Shown here: positions 38,101-50,529 of the stretch, piece after piece | Layout of the letters: each line of letters opens with the position of its first letter | Position numbering within the stretch: the stretch's first letter is position 1 | From: Echinococcus granulosus | Taxonomy: Eukaryota; Platyhelminthes; Cestoda; Cyclophyllidea; Taeniidae | Direction of reading: 5' to 3' | Assembly (NCBI RefSeq): GCF_000524195.1 | Contig: NW_020170445.1 | Coordinates: 133,661 to 197,660 of the forward strand | Length of the DNA stretch: 64,000 bases | Translations under genes and position numbers: made by a program | Notes under the pieces: generated by a model | Seen by the model: the letters and a program-made list of their open reading frames with translations, nothing else | Database searches by the model: none | Told to the model about the DNA's origin: nothing

Positions 38101-41100
38101 TCTAGCTACTCCTGCAGTCATGTGTGTTACCAAAAAAGATTTTATTATATGCATAGGTCAATACTGTAAGCCTGCCAAGCACTTTTCTTCTTTATTTAGA
38201 AAAATGGGCTTATCAAATAGCCACTATAGACTGAAAGGATGATAGCACTGCTTTTCCCAACAAGAAAAGTTGGAAAGAGTCAATCAGTCAAAGGAGAGAG
38301 CCCCTACCCCTTAGCCTCATACCACCTCCAAACCCACTCATGAGGAAACTTGTGCCTTATATTGGGGACAGGGATAGAGAAGGAAGGGAAAATAGAAAAA
38401 TGACGACACTACCTGGTTGTCACCTTTCCTTCCCAGTCTTAGCCAATCATCACACAATCAAGTAAAAAGCAGAGAAGCCGTTTGGGAAATAGGGCTTTAA
38501 GGGATAACGCAGTTTCCAAAAAGGGGGATTGACAGGAAGGGCGGAAGGCAGCTTTGTTTATTTTGTAACATAACAGAAGAGAGGGAGGAGTCGCCAATCG
38601 GTACAGCAGCCTTCTTTCCTGTTGCATTTGCCGATCAGGCGGATGCTCCACTTTACCTAGAACCTTCTTTTTAAAGATGTCATGGCCATAGAAACCGGAA
38701 TAATAGTGTTGCGCTTTGGCCAAAACCTTGATTTGTCATCAACTCAAAGAAGCCCGGGTAAGTCACCAGAATAGGTGGTAACAAGGCCAAAGCTCAATGT
38801 CAAGGGATGTTGATCTCAGAATTAATTTTATTAAAGCAGGATCAAGATATAGATCAAAGAGAAGGGTCTTGTCAATCTTGGTGGCATCAGCACACGCCGT
38901 TCGACAACGTTTGGCGCGTGGCTGTCATTTGGCCTGACCTCTCCCCCCATTAATCTCCCTCTTTTAGCCTTCTGTTTATTGCGTCAAAGGTTTGCCTCCA
39001 TGCTGTAGTTATATTACACCAGACGCCGTGTGAGGTTATTAAACGGGCTACGTCGGCCATTAAATGTATTAGCAAAGAATCGGCTGTCATGTAGTGACAT
39101 CGAATAGGCACCAACTTTTAAATAATCCACTTGGAGAGCGACTAATACTTTGAAGATTTTTCCCTTAGAGGGAAAACTAAACTTTTTTAGAGCAAAAGTT
39201 TGAGCCACTTCTTGACCAACAAATCAACAGAACTACTCCTGGCGACAAAGACCTCTCAAAAATCTGGAGGTGTAGTCCCAAAAAATGTTGTGACTAGCAA
39301 ACTTTGAACATCAAACCTTTTTAAAAGGTACAGTCATGGAGTATGTTTGGAGGAGAAGTCCTGGAACCACACATCACCATAAAGCACTTCAACGCCCTTT
39401 TAAAAATAATCCTTCTCCTTAATATACAGGCCATAAGGCTCCAGCATACTCCTGCATTGGACTTAGAGCACGAAACCATTGATTAGAAAGCACAGACTCA
39501 TACAAAAAGATAAGATACCTAACTAAACAACCTGCGACATCACCCGCCTCTCAAGCTGGTTGAGTTGTCCCCTTCTAGAGCGACACGAAATTTACTTGCG
39601 GCGGCTCCAATTAATGAATACATCGGGGGAGAATGCGCGATTATAGGAAGAATGGATGGATCAAGAGCGGACGAATTCACAGGAGATAAGTTGACTTAGG
39701 ATGGATAGAGAGGTGAATGCATGGATACGAGATGGATGGGCGTGGGAAGAGTGGAAAATATTCCGAATTTTCTCAACGCCGAAGAATCTTGCATAGCATA
39801 CGTCGAAACTTGATTTCTAAACTTAATTTTAAAAGGCCCGTGAAACCTAATGATAATGCGATTCGAGAAAAGCTACTGTTGGTGGAGGAAAATGCACCTT
39901 TGTCCGTTCCAGATTTTAACCTCTTCTTCAAATTCCAAAAAAGACTTGACTAAATAATTTTGTTGTTCTTTGGGCTAAAGTTCTTCCTCATATAAGTAAA
40001 AGCTAATCAATCCTTCCTCCTCCTCCGCCTATTTCGTTACGATGACCTCCATGTTTTGCAAATTTCATCCCTCATCCACGGAAAACATAGAGCTGGGGAG
40101 GATTAGGAAGACACGGGACTGATGACTGGGTCAGGATTGTAACCCCTCCTTCTCCCTCTCCCTTTTACTCCAGTGACTCACGTTCCCACGGTCAATCATA
40201 ATCACCTTTAAAATTTGACCCAGCTTGATGGGTCACAGGCAGTAGATGATTTTCAGGCGCGTGAATGTTCTTAGGGTGGAACCATTAGCTGTGGTATTAG
40301 CCACAATGTCAGAAATAGGTTTTACACAAGGGCTCTTCTGTCAATTATTGCCCAGCCTCCTAGATGTAACACTCATCTACTTTTGAAACCTATCTCCATG
40401 GTTCTTTCAATGGCAGAAGTGATCTGTATCCCACACACACCTTTCACTCTTTATTCCGTTGATTTATGGTTCTTCAGGAGAGTCATACATACCTCTTCAA
40501 CCAACAGAGCAGTGCTTCATACTCCTGGATGACACTTACTACTCACAACTTTCTCAGCAACCATACCTTAGAGATGATAACTCTAACAAAAGTAAGCATA
40601 TACCATAATCTGAGACAACAAAGTAAGGGGCATGTTTTGAAAAGCAAAGTCAACATTTTTAAGACCATCTCATTCCATGTGCCGAGAGAAAACGCGCATA
40701 CACCCGGTTTGGCAATCACCAAGAGTGACAAGGCGACAAAAGTGTGGGGATTTCTCACCACTAGAGGTGGATGCTTCAACCGAACTAACAACTTTTCGTC
40801 ACCCAAGCAGTTCATAAATCTAACCGCAAAACTGGGGCAAAAAAGGGCGAAACAATTTCCACTCCGTTGGAATAGTTTTCCTTTTTTTTACAAAAATTGC
40901 AGAGAGGGAAATACTTAACATTTAGGTGAATTCAAGACCGGAGTTACCTGGAAGGGAAATGCTACAACACTACAAATAGATTAATCAAAAGTGAAAGCGT
41001 TGTCATCCACCTTGTCAAGCGATACAGTTGTCCAATTAATACGCATTTTTTTTCACCTTTGGATGAATACCTTCATTTGTTTGGTTATAGTACAAATTGA

Positions 41101-44100
41101 AGAGGAAAAAAATGGGAAGGTCTTAAAAAAAACTGCAAGGACAATCCCAATTTTTAAATTAGGTCTTCTTGATTATTTTCACCTACCTGGTTAATTTTAT
41201 TTGGGTGATTGGCAGATATCATCAATCGATTCCGTGGCACCTCGATGGCATCTGAAAGGAGTTAATAGGTCAATAACAAAGTCTGGAAGTAACGATTTAG
41301 CCACAAATTAGTAAGCATTCCTCTTATTAAGAAATCAACCGTCCATCAAAAGTAGCATTTGACAGGTATCATTGGCAAGCCTTTTCACCTATGCATAAAT
41401 CCTTTCTTTCGCTTCATTGAGACAAATTTTATAAAGAAAATGCTGTTTTTTTAAACTCTTTTTAAATAAAAACATTTTTCAGTAAGGATGAATTTTTTAC
41501 TTATCCGGTCATTATCTAGGTGAGTGACAGGCATTAAATGATCGGACCCGTAAAACTTCGAGGGCATTGTGACACCTAGGCGTCTAAATGTAATTAGGAT
41601 CTCAATGGAAAAGCACCATTCTGTGCTTATTTTTCTCCTTCTTCTAGAAGAGTGGTACTTTAAAACTATTTTAAACAAAGTCTTATAAATTCAGGAACAA
41701 AAAGACGATTCGTGGCATAGGTAAACTGCTTTTCATGCATCAATTAAACATGTATTAAAACAATTCATTTTATCGACGTGTAGCTGTTGCTGATTTTTTC
41801 ACGAAATTTGTCTTCAGAAGTGAGTGGCGCAAATCAACAAGCGAGTACATCGTAACTCCCGGTTAAGGGGTTGGTAGGAGAGGAGGCGAGGGGAGACAAA
41901 AAAGAATACAAGAAGACGTGATAACCAACTCAAGGTGGCATAGAACTGCAGTGAGTGTCTCCTTTTACCCTCAATTCCAAGGTCAAGATACGGCATTTGC
42001 CGCCAAGGCAGGTAGCATATCAAATTACGCCCTCAAGTGCACGTCGACAAAAAAGTCCTTTTTTCTCATTTCACCGCTTCTCATCAAGCCACTTTTATCA
42101 CACTCCGGCAGGGCAAACACTTTGGCAGTGCTAAAGAAAAGTAGTCCACTTTCTTTTTTAAGGAAAACTTATCCGAAAGGTTTGATATTTACATAAGCAA
42201 CAAGTGCAAAGTATTCTTGTCTCCTTGTTAATTATCTAGCCTTGGTCACTATTGTTTTCGTTTCACTGGTAGTCCTTTCAAATGTCTCCTCTACTTTCCA
42301 TACGACACTATGAAGATTGTCCAAAGCTGTCAATAAAAGTTGACATCCACCATGTAGAGGATAAGGATGTGGTGGTGTCGCTGCCTCTGTTCCCCAACCA
42401 CAAGAAACAAATCTTCTCACGGGTGATTTGAGGCACAGAATGTTCTTCTGACTGATTCTTGCCTCCTTCTGGCCCATAATTAAGTCATTCCGAGTGGTGG
42501 ACAGACCTTAGGCTTGCCTGTTTGGCCCCCAGGATCTTGTGGAGATGGTGTGACAAAGTAGGGAATGGTTAGTATGAGGATCAAGTAGAGGCTGGACCAC
42601 AAAAGCTCCTTCTCATCACAAATCAGTCAGTCACCAGACAATCCAAAATGCAGTCTTCTCCGCAACATTGCAGGCACCAAAATCGTTCAGCCGCCACACC
42701 GGCTCTTCCTTCTCCGCTGACGTACGAGGGGAAAACCAGTTGATGCGTCATAAATCATTTTAGAGACTCTGGAGGCTATAAAAAACTAGACAACCTCGAT
42801 ATCATTCTCCATCGGATGCAGCCATCAGATCAATAGTGAAGAGAACAATGAAGGTTGGCACTCAGACAAACTATGGCATGCTTGGGTCAACTGTATACGC
42901 CATACAGGTCCTTACAACCTACAATCAACCTATGTAAGCACTAGGCATTGTATTTATTCTTCGCTGCCTTCTATTCTGCTCCACTTTTTCTCCAGCATAC
43001 TTCAACAATGAGGCAAAGTGGAGCCGTCATATTGTACTTACCTTGAAAAACGAGCGTTCAAGATTTTGTCCTTCTTTTCTGTAAACATGTTGAAGTGGTA
43101 TAAGAAAGGAATCCTCGAGCCACGATAATCCATCAGCGTTTGATATCCTCCCAGTCAGGCGCAAAAAAGGTCACCTGATGTAAGATTTTTTTCTCAGCTG
43201 CTTCAACGGCACACATTGCCCTCTTTTCGCCAAACATTTCGCATCGGAATAAAACAGTTTGATAATATATGTAAAAATTAGAAAGTTTCTTTTTGCGAAC
43301 GCCTCCCTCCCTTCTCAAATACTGATAAATTGCCTTTTTCGGTCATTCGATAAACAGTGGGAGAAAAAATTCACAAAAAGGGATTATTCTGTATCGGGTT
43401 CAGCGTTATAAAGGTGTTGGGGAGTCGAGGTTATGGGTTTTTGGAGGCTGCCCCTTCCTCCACAGGAGTCAGCGGTGTCCACTCAGTCAGACGGTTCGCG
43501 TATCCTGACCGCTTCGTCCCAAATTGTGCATTTGAACGAATATGTTTTAAAATTCCTTCTTAAGAAAAAAAATTCTAAGTTAACTGCCTATATTTTACAC
43601 TTGCTTTTGACAGGATCTTTTTGTGTTCCCCACCAAGCCTGAATAGCTGTCGGTTGTGTTCGTACATTTAAGTGGTATTTAGCTAGGTGGAGAGAATGCA
43701 TTATGTTTATTTTGCAAATAAACTTATCCCTTTTTTATTTAACATCTTCCTAAATAGATTGATATTTATCAAAAAGATGTCAATGAAACTGAAAGCCTAA
43801 TTTACCGAAAAATCGGGGTAAATAATGAGGGAAAAGCGGGGCAAATTTTTTGTGTAATGCTGAAAGACAACGTTAGAGGGCAGCAATGACGCCGTGATGG
43901 CGCTTTCAAAAGGTGAGGAATTTTAAAGCCTACATTATCAAATTAACCCTACTTCAAACAGGCAACGGGAGTGGGCTTTTGAGAGCACCGCCTGGGGTCC
44001 TGCCTTTCCTGCTATGAGGCAAATCAGGTTGTGATAGGGCAAAATCACTTCATCCATTAGTGCTGCGAAATGCACCAGTTTCCCAGACCTATAATGGTCT

Positions 44101-46141
44101 ATGTGTGCGGCGTTTTTTGCCCTGTGATTTCTGTGGGAAGACCCATTGTACCCGCGCGTTTCTGTCGGTGTGGGGGGTAGAGAAGGTGGTAGGTGGTATG
44201 CACACACACACACGCACACACATAGGGAGGGAAATTTTTGTTTCCTCACCAGCTGTTACCGCTTGTCAAAGATAAAAACACATAGGATAACACACGGCCA
44301 TAAATACACACACAAACACGTAGATATATACACACATTGAAGAATTCCTGCATGGCGCCAAGCCACACAAAGAGGCAGAGAGACATTAATACTCACCGCG
44401 GTAGGCGTCTATCCTAAAAATCAGTAAATTTGATCCTCATTTTTATTATTTCCTCCAAACTTGGTCGAGTTTTACCTCCCCATGGAACTGTTGGGTTATG
44501 GCGCCTCCGCGTTGGTGCTCAATCCGCATTATCGACTTGTAAACCAACAGCTGACCGAATATCGATCGGTCTTGGACAACCTCAAATCCACTCAGCTGGC
44601 GGAAAGTACAAGCAAAAAAGGAATCGCTTTCAAAACTTTACTCCTTTTTGTTGTTTGCATTATTATTTGCACAAAAATAAATGAAGTTTATGAATATTTT
44701 TGTTGACAAATATTATTTACTTTTTTGCATCGTAAGTGGAACAGGAGAGGTGAGCGGTGAAATTGACGCATAAAACGAAAAGTGAACTTATAGAAGGGCG
44801 CACACGTGCTTTGTCCTTATGGCTTCGTCGATTATGCGAAGTTATCAAAAGATATTTTTGAAACGCCTTAGAGGAAACAGTTAGCAAAAGAAGCAACTAC
44901 ACCACTTTTGTAGGCAGAAAGGGAAATTAAGTTAGGCTCCATTTCTTCAGCACTGAAACAAAGTGAGTGGTTTTTATTCCTGCGGTTAAAACTATGCCCA
45001 GAAGAAGAGAGAGTGGATGATGAATTGTCGTACATGAGGAGGTTTTGTCTTGCCATGTGCTTATCTTTTGTAATGCAGTCGTAAGGCAGTGCCAAAAAAT
45101 TGCACCGTACTAATATGTGTCAGTATGCAAGTATTAACGCATCCTGGCCTGAGTAAAGGAAGCGTGAGTTTCAAAGAATTTTGTTGCAAGAGAGATTTAG
45201 ATGAGCGAGTGTGCGAGTCCTCAAATATGTCCAAAATTTTGTAGTTTTAAATTACAAAGTTTGATTTTGATCCATTCCACTGAAGTGTAGTAATTAAAAC
45301 GTGAACAAAGGTGGACCGGTTCAAAAAGCCAAGTTGGTCATACTGATTTCATTTCCGTGTTATAAGTACACAAATGAGAAGTGAATTATGCCAAAAGGAG
45401 GTAATGCCATCCAAGAGATAGATAAGGCAGAGCACGTGGTCCCTATATCTTGTGTCTACTTAAAAGTGCAAAGTAAAAAAGGTTAATTTTTTTTTAAAAG
45501 ACTCAATTTAATTTGGCAAAACGCTGGTGAACAAAATGGTCAGAAAAACCACATTTATAATGATTCTTGGTCTGCGTAGTTCAGTGTGGTTATTTACAAA
45601 AGATTCTTGTTAAAATAGAGAAGTTAAATCATGAATTTTCGCCTTAGAATAGACGATTAGTAGTCTGCCGACAAAAAACCACCTTTATTAGAATCCCTAA
45701 AGCACAGTAAAAAAGTAGGGAAATTCCGTAGATAATCATTTACGAAATATAGGAATTCTCCTCGTTGTTCTTTATCAATAAATATATCCCCAATAAGAAG
45801 CATTCTAAATTAAGTTAGTTAAAGGCTAAAGGTTGATTTTATAGACCACGTATAAAAGAATTCCAATTTACATACAAAATGCACGTCAACGTGATGGTAA
45901 AATGATGATAAATTTGTTCGAGTATGCGTTCTTGCTCCTCAGGCTGTAAATTAACTGAAAACCAATTAATTTTTCAAATTAATTGTGCTCAGTAAATTAG
46001 TGTAAGCTATGTTAAAATCAAACGTCTGTTTCTTGCCACTCGTCTTTGCTCGTGTTTTAATTCATGATTGAATAGGAACAGACTTCAACTATCACCTGAC
46101 CTTTGGGTTAGGCTTGATCGGCTCCTAGCAGGGTATTTGAA
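35111..46141. other. 11-kb gene-poor spacer
   Basis: I find no gene I can support. A GGATGGAT array lies at about 39648-39740 and a CA microsatellite at 44201-44222. Two stretches look mildly coding: 43433-43560 (after a good acceptor CTCCACAG) and 44461-44625 (+). They match no family and have no consistent splice partners, so I leave them unannotated. Confidence 0.35.
44201..44222 (+). repeat. CA dinucleotide microsatellite
   Basis: CA units with one CG interruption. Confidence 0.9.
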
Positions 46142-46670
46142 ATGGCTCAAATGCGTGCGGTTGATGATGATTCTGATGCAAAAGAGCTGAAGTTTCAAAA
46201 AGGTATACTCTAACCTAACTCGAGCACCGTTTTAGAATTTGAGAATGCCGAAACCCTTATGATATCCGAAGTAAAGTTTCTCCTGGAACATAGGTGTTAT
46301 CATGCTTCATCATTTACACGCCTCGAATAGGAAAAAGCAGAACGAAAGCAACCCCATTCATGAGTTGGAGCTATCCAACAATTTCACAAAGACTTACAAC
46401 TACGCCACCCAATTTTCTAAATTTAATAATCGCGAAACAATCGAAAGCGTTAGGAAGTAAGACTGTCGTGTTCTTTTATCACTCTTGCCCAGCTTGCTTG
46501 TTCAAAAACATTTCCATAACTTTGAGCTTGCTGCAATCGCCAACCTTCTACCCGATACAGCAGAGGAGGCCAGAGTTCTAATCCCAAGCTTAGAGGGTCC
46601 ACGTTTTCCAGAAGAAGAACTTCAACAAATCTTGGACGAAATCCAGTCCAAACGAAGTTTTCAATCCTGA
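46142..46670 (+). CDS. POLR2D: RNA polymerase II subunit RPB4
   Basis: RPB4 forms with RPB7 the stalk of RNA polymerase II and links transcription to mRNA export and decay. Exons: 46142-46202, 46236-46293, 46331-46456, 46493-46670. The phases fit and give 140 aa; the human protein has 142. Family blocks: [73 protein letters not shown], and [15 protein letters not shown] at the C-terminus. The introns are only 33, 37 and 36 nt long, with donors GTATAC, GTGTTA and GTAAGA. It is the first gene of the compact cluster. No canonical AATAAA follows the stop closely. Confidence 0.96.
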
Positions 46671-47912
46671 GTTTGCATTGTAAAAATAATAGCTCCCCCC
46701 CATTGTACATGTTTTTCACTAAGATATAATGCTTTGTTTCGAGGGTGTTTTGGGGACATCTTGCGGAAAAACAGTTCTACTTAATGTAGAAAACTCTGGT
46801 GTAACCTTACTTTGGTGTCCCGTAAGTAGGGCCAACCTCTGAAAAGCCCGACACCCAAAACCGCCCAGATAAACTTCCCCAGAGTTCTTGCACCACACGA
46901 TTGGGACTCGTCTTACCATCCGCTGACTAATGGCATTCAATGGCTCACTCCTTGGGCAGTTCTTTGAGCGTTGACACCCTTCACAAGTTTGGCTCGTAGT
47001 CTCGACGAAGGCAGCGCAGCAAATCTAAGTTCGTTTCAGGGTCTTTTCGGATTTCAGTACTTTAAAGCCCTCGAGAGGCGGAACCGGGGTTTCCCTCGCC
47101 GGTGCCGTCCGTTTGCATCCGAAGAAGAGGTGCACTTGATCTATGTAAACAGGCTCCTCCGCTGCCACCCACCTCATAAACAACAAGATATGAAGGAAGA
47201 TGGTAAATGCCACATATTCTTCAAACACTTATTCGCATTCCACAGTAGTGGTGTTAGATCTGTGCTTGTTTGCAATTTCGGTAAAAGCATCAAAGACCTC
47301 GCAATAGTTGCGTGCATGTGCATTCAGTATTTGAATCCTGTGTTAGCATGCTGAAGCATTGCATCGGATTCCAGATAAAAACGTGATTTTTTGGGGGAGT
47401 CAGACATCCCAAGCACACCTACCCCGATTTCTAAATAGTTAAAGTGCTAATTCCCTGCCTTAAATCCACGTAAGGACTACTCGCCAGTCGATAGCAGAAG
47501 GAATCCAAAGCAGCTGTTACAAGTGAGCCTACCCTACCTGGAAGACCAACATGTCCAAGTGAAAGAATAGGCGATATTAGTTTGTTAAAATAGTTCTTTA
47601 CTGCTAAAATAACAGACGAGACAGAAATGCACCCGACTAAACTATTTTTTGGTAAATAAACAATAGAGAAGATACACGGGAACCATTCGTTAACACAAGT
47701 TGGATTATTGAAGGAAGAAATACAGGTATTGAGAAACATGGTCTCCCACTTTGTAACTCTCAAGTAGAAATGGTGAATATAAGGAAAAAAATACAAAATC
47801 CAAAAAATGGCAATACACGACTACCAGGTTAAAAGTATTGCGCCCTCACATGTACCATCAAACGCAAAAGCGAGAAAATAAAGCAGAAAATGAGCCTAAA
47901 ATTATAAAACTC
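46671..47912. other. spacer between RPB4 and HSBP1 3' ends
   Basis: The two flanking genes are convergent. Open frames of 60-127 codons on both strands (for example 46971-47354, + strand) overlap each other and match nothing known, so I do not call a gene. Confidence 0.4.
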
Positions 47913-47918
47913 TTTATT
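47913..47918 (-). terminator. polyadenylation signal of HSBP1
   Basis: AATAAA on the minus strand, starting 13 nt past the HSBP1 stop codon, implying a very short 3' UTR. Confidence 0.7.
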
Positions 47919-47931
47919 TGGCAGATAAAAG

Positions 47932-48306
47932 TCAGTCACCATCCTGCGAATTGAGAATTTCGCCAATATTCTTCTCGAGATCATCAATCCGGGTAGACAT
48001 ATCATCTAGTATAATTACCATGTCAAGTAAAAAAACCAGACATTCGATGAGAAACACACACAAAAAAGAGCACAGCTGTAAATGCTTAAAAGTATCGCAG
48101 TTGAAGCCTAAACGTACTCCCAAAAAAAAGGATATTTTTTTGCACGAGCTGATCACTCATTTCCTGAAACTTTTCTTGCATTTGCGTAATCATAGCTTGA
48201 ATCTAGCGCATTGTAAGCAGAAGCAAACATTTACGGTTTTGGTTAACTCCTGTATGTTTTCCGGCTCATTATCACCACCGTTTACATCCTTTTGTGAAGT
48301 TGCCAT
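47932..48306 (-). CDS. HSBP1: heat shock factor-binding protein 1
   Basis: Small coiled-coil protein that binds the HSF1 trimerisation region and dampens the heat-shock response. Exons: 48306-48235, 48202-48136, 48008-47932, giving 71 aa (human protein 76). Exon 1 starts MATSQKDVNGGDNEP and ends IQELTKT. Exon 2 encodes IQAMITQMQEKFQEMSDQLV then QK. Exon 3 encodes [18 protein letters not shown] and ends with TGA. Human HSBP1 has [23 protein letters not shown], so the core aligns without gaps only if intron 2 (48135-48009, 127 nt) is spliced as AT-AC. The intron starts ATATCCTT and ends TTATAC, with TTACTTGAC (48030-48022) as a U12-type branch site. The best GT-AG alternative (donor GTACGT at 48117, acceptor CTAG) inserts five residues and breaks the heptads. 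Intron 1 is only 32 nt. Confidence 0.92.
48009..48135 (-). other. putative U12-type AT-AC intron of HSBP1
   Basis: The donor ATATCCTT is identical to the minor-spliceosome consensus. The branch-like TTACTTGAC matches TTCCTTRAC at eight of nine positions. Its adenine lies about 13 nt before the AC acceptor, within the usual 10-20 nt. Removal gives phase-1 joining (A|TA = Ile) and an ungapped match to animal HSBP1. Confidence 0.8.
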
Positions 48307-48800
48307 CCGAAACTGCGCAAGAGTGCAGCCTAGAAAATTCGATATTTCACCAATAAGTGGAGAAACTATAACTTTTGGTACCGGTTTAGATACCCCTACA
48401 CCAGGATAACTACACTAAAAATGCAAAACAATTAATAGATAACAAAAGTGTTTTATGCAGTAGTCAACGGCAGATAAAAAAACTCCGTAAAAGCCCAGCA
48501 CCTCCATTCGAATTATAATCTTAGTCCTCCTGGCCGTCAAAACATTGATACACAAAAGAATAGCATAAAACAGGCTATTTTTAATGGCAGGCAACTTATT
48601 ACTAAAATTTTGATGCAATTTGCTCTAACATATAGGCCGAGCCTTTATTGAGTACAACCATTCTTTAAACAGTCGGCAATAATACCCTTATACGAAAAGT
48701 CGTTTTATATTTTTGAATTCTTTAACACATTTTTCTGCTTAAAATGCCACAACATCCTTTGTTTCACTAGGTGAAGTGCGAGGGATTTACTTGAGTTGAA
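48307..48800. promoter_or_regulatory. divergent intergenic region between HSBP1 and the NN-CH gene
   Basis: The 494 nt between the two start codons must contain both promoters unless there are unseen 5' exons. It is AT-rich. I see no obvious TATA box at a fixed distance and no nGAAn heat-shock array. Confidence 0.4.
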
Positions 48801-50138
48801 ATGAGTGGTATCAGCTGTCTAGGGCCTCGGCATAATCCTGAGTCAAACTCTGGTCTTACCCCATCGTCAGTTGCTGCTTTTCAGACGAATGATCCTGATA
48901 ATCAGAATCCCGTTTTAACTGATAGTGAAATTGATGCAGACTACTTTGTAAAGGTTTATACTGACCTATTCGGGTTGGAGAGAAGTAAGAGTAGATTCTT
49001 AATCCTACACATTTCAGTTCCATATCCCAATGCTCAATCTACTAAGCAGAGGATTATAAACATAGAAGCAATAGAAAAGGATATTGAGAGTCGCTTCGAC
49101 GTTACCCTCAGCCATATACCTCCTGACCACATTATCAATCGGGTTCCTACGGCAGTCAAAGATCTAAATGAGATAATGGGAAATATCGATGTTGCTAGGA
49201 GAACAAACAAGTGTTTTGCTGAAGAAGTATCTGCGAGTGGTCTGCAAAATGGTAAGCAGACTGAGACTCGTATTCTTCTCTTCACTTTAGTCTAATATTA
49301 CTACTTGAAAATCTTCTCTTCCTATTTTCTTAGCTAACTCTCCTGAAATACCCCGTAGGACAGTGGGCTTTAATTTGCCGAAGTTTCCTGAAAAGTCAGT
49401 GGTCGGCAATTCTCTGTGTCGGCGCCTTTTGCGGGAAAGTTTTGCCTTGATTTCACCCCCAACTACACCTTGCGAAAAACCCGCCGTGGAAATTGTCAGG
49501 AATCCCTCTCCAAAGAGCGCAACGGATTCAGGAGTTACTGCAGTTGCAACGAGGTCTGTCGTTTCCGAATTAGGTAGCCTTGGACCGTCTATTGACACCA
49601 TTTCTTTCCTCTCTGAAAAAATTCGTGAGGCCAAGTGAGTCCAGATTTTTCCTTCTTGTTTTCATCAAGATTTGGATAAATATTCATAGTTTGTGCGCTT
49701 TTTGCAAAGAACGCAAGCTGTTGTCTTGTGCGGTCTGTGCAAGAAGGGCTTCCGTCGACATTGGAGACCAGATTTGTATGAGTTGCGGAACTGTCTCATT
49801 AAATTGGGTGAAGGTATTGAGGCTACCGTCGCCGCGATTGATACGCTGTCGCCAAATCCTTTGGATCTGCCTGATCCCGATGAAACTACGGCTACCAGCA
49901 TACCAACGGATTCAGATGAAGTGGCAGAGCTGTATAAACTCAATACTGAGTGCGAACGAACATTGGCAGAAAAGAGCAAGTAAGTCACATTGACATTCGC
50001 GGTTATGTCAGCTTGAGTTATTTTCTTGTTTGTTTTTATTTGTTTAGGTTGATGTTGGACAGCGTCACGCACTGTGTGCGACAATTAAAAGCTGCCATTA
50101 ATCCAATCTCAGAAAACGTGAAAAGCGTCGTTATGTAA
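48801..50138 (+). CDS. NN-CH (CEP95-type calponin-homology-like) domain protein
   Basis: Exons: 48801-49251, 49334-49634, 49710-49979, 50048-50138. All phases fit with GTAAGC, GTGAGT and GTAAGT donors, giving 370 aa. Residues 45-130 resemble the N-terminal CH-like domain of CEP95/CCDC45. In human CEP95 the order is LYE-LFG, then N-QAVID, then LSHITGENIV, then IKNLLEIFDG; here it is VYTDLFG, IINIEAIEKDI, VTLSHIPPDHII and VKDLNEIMGNID. The rest (151-370) is Ser/Pro-rich and then contains LCGLCKKGFRRHW (a CxxC) and a probable C-terminal helix. It is much shorter than CEP95 (over 800 aa), so this is either a flatworm-specific relative or a truncated form. A centrosomal or ciliary role is inferred from the domain only. 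Confidence 0.75.
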
Positions 50139-50529
50139 TCGTGACATAAGGGATTTGTATATTTTTGTATTTTATATGACATTTGTGATAAAAGTAAACG
50201 CCTTCTTATTCCGAGTGTGTCAAATTTTGCGGGTTTATTTAGGCTGTAATGCGAGTGGATTAGTCTGTCATTCGGTTCCCTGGACACATCCAAATGTGGG
50301 ATCTCAATTGCGACCTCGTTGAAGTGGTGTTCGCCCATATTGACTCCTTGAATGGTTTATCTCTTTTGCCGTTGCGATGCTATTCAGAATCCCGTGCGTT
50401 TTGATGGAGAAAGAAGGGGGAAAGACGCCACAATAGAAGTGATGGTGGTTTGTAGCTTATTTGGGGGGCCATTATCACTTTGCCCTTTGTTGGGGATTGA
50501 TTCCTGGCGCGGGTAGAGGTCGGGAATCT
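50139..50529 (+). other. spacer between the NN-CH gene and the CxxC gene
   Basis: 391 nt between two genes on the same strand. It presumably carries the 3' end of the first and the promoter of the second. No canonical AATAAA is visible, and I find no further feature. Confidence 0.4.

Noticed and set aside
40466..40918. 150-codon plus-strand open frame
   Set aside because: No family match; composition resembles the surrounding spacer, and an antisense frame of 90 codons overlaps it.
43357..43642. Overlapping plus-strand frames after a strong acceptor-like CTCCACAG
   Set aside because: Two frames are equally open, no partner exons were found and there is no recognisable product.
44461..44706. 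Plus-strand frame with GYGASALVLNPHYRLVNQQL and a C-terminal hydrophobic stretch
   Set aside because: It reads protein-like, but I find no acceptor, no partner exon and no family; an AATAAA lies inside it.
48118..48135. GT-AG version of HSBP1 intron 2 using the GTACGT donor
   Set aside because: It would extend exon 2 by an LFFG-type segment that breaks the coiled coil and gives a gapped alignment; the AT-AC solution fits exactly.
47918..48409. Plus-strand 163-codon open frame
   Set aside because: Antisense to HSBP1, whose minus-strand protein match is clear; the plus-strand product matches nothing.
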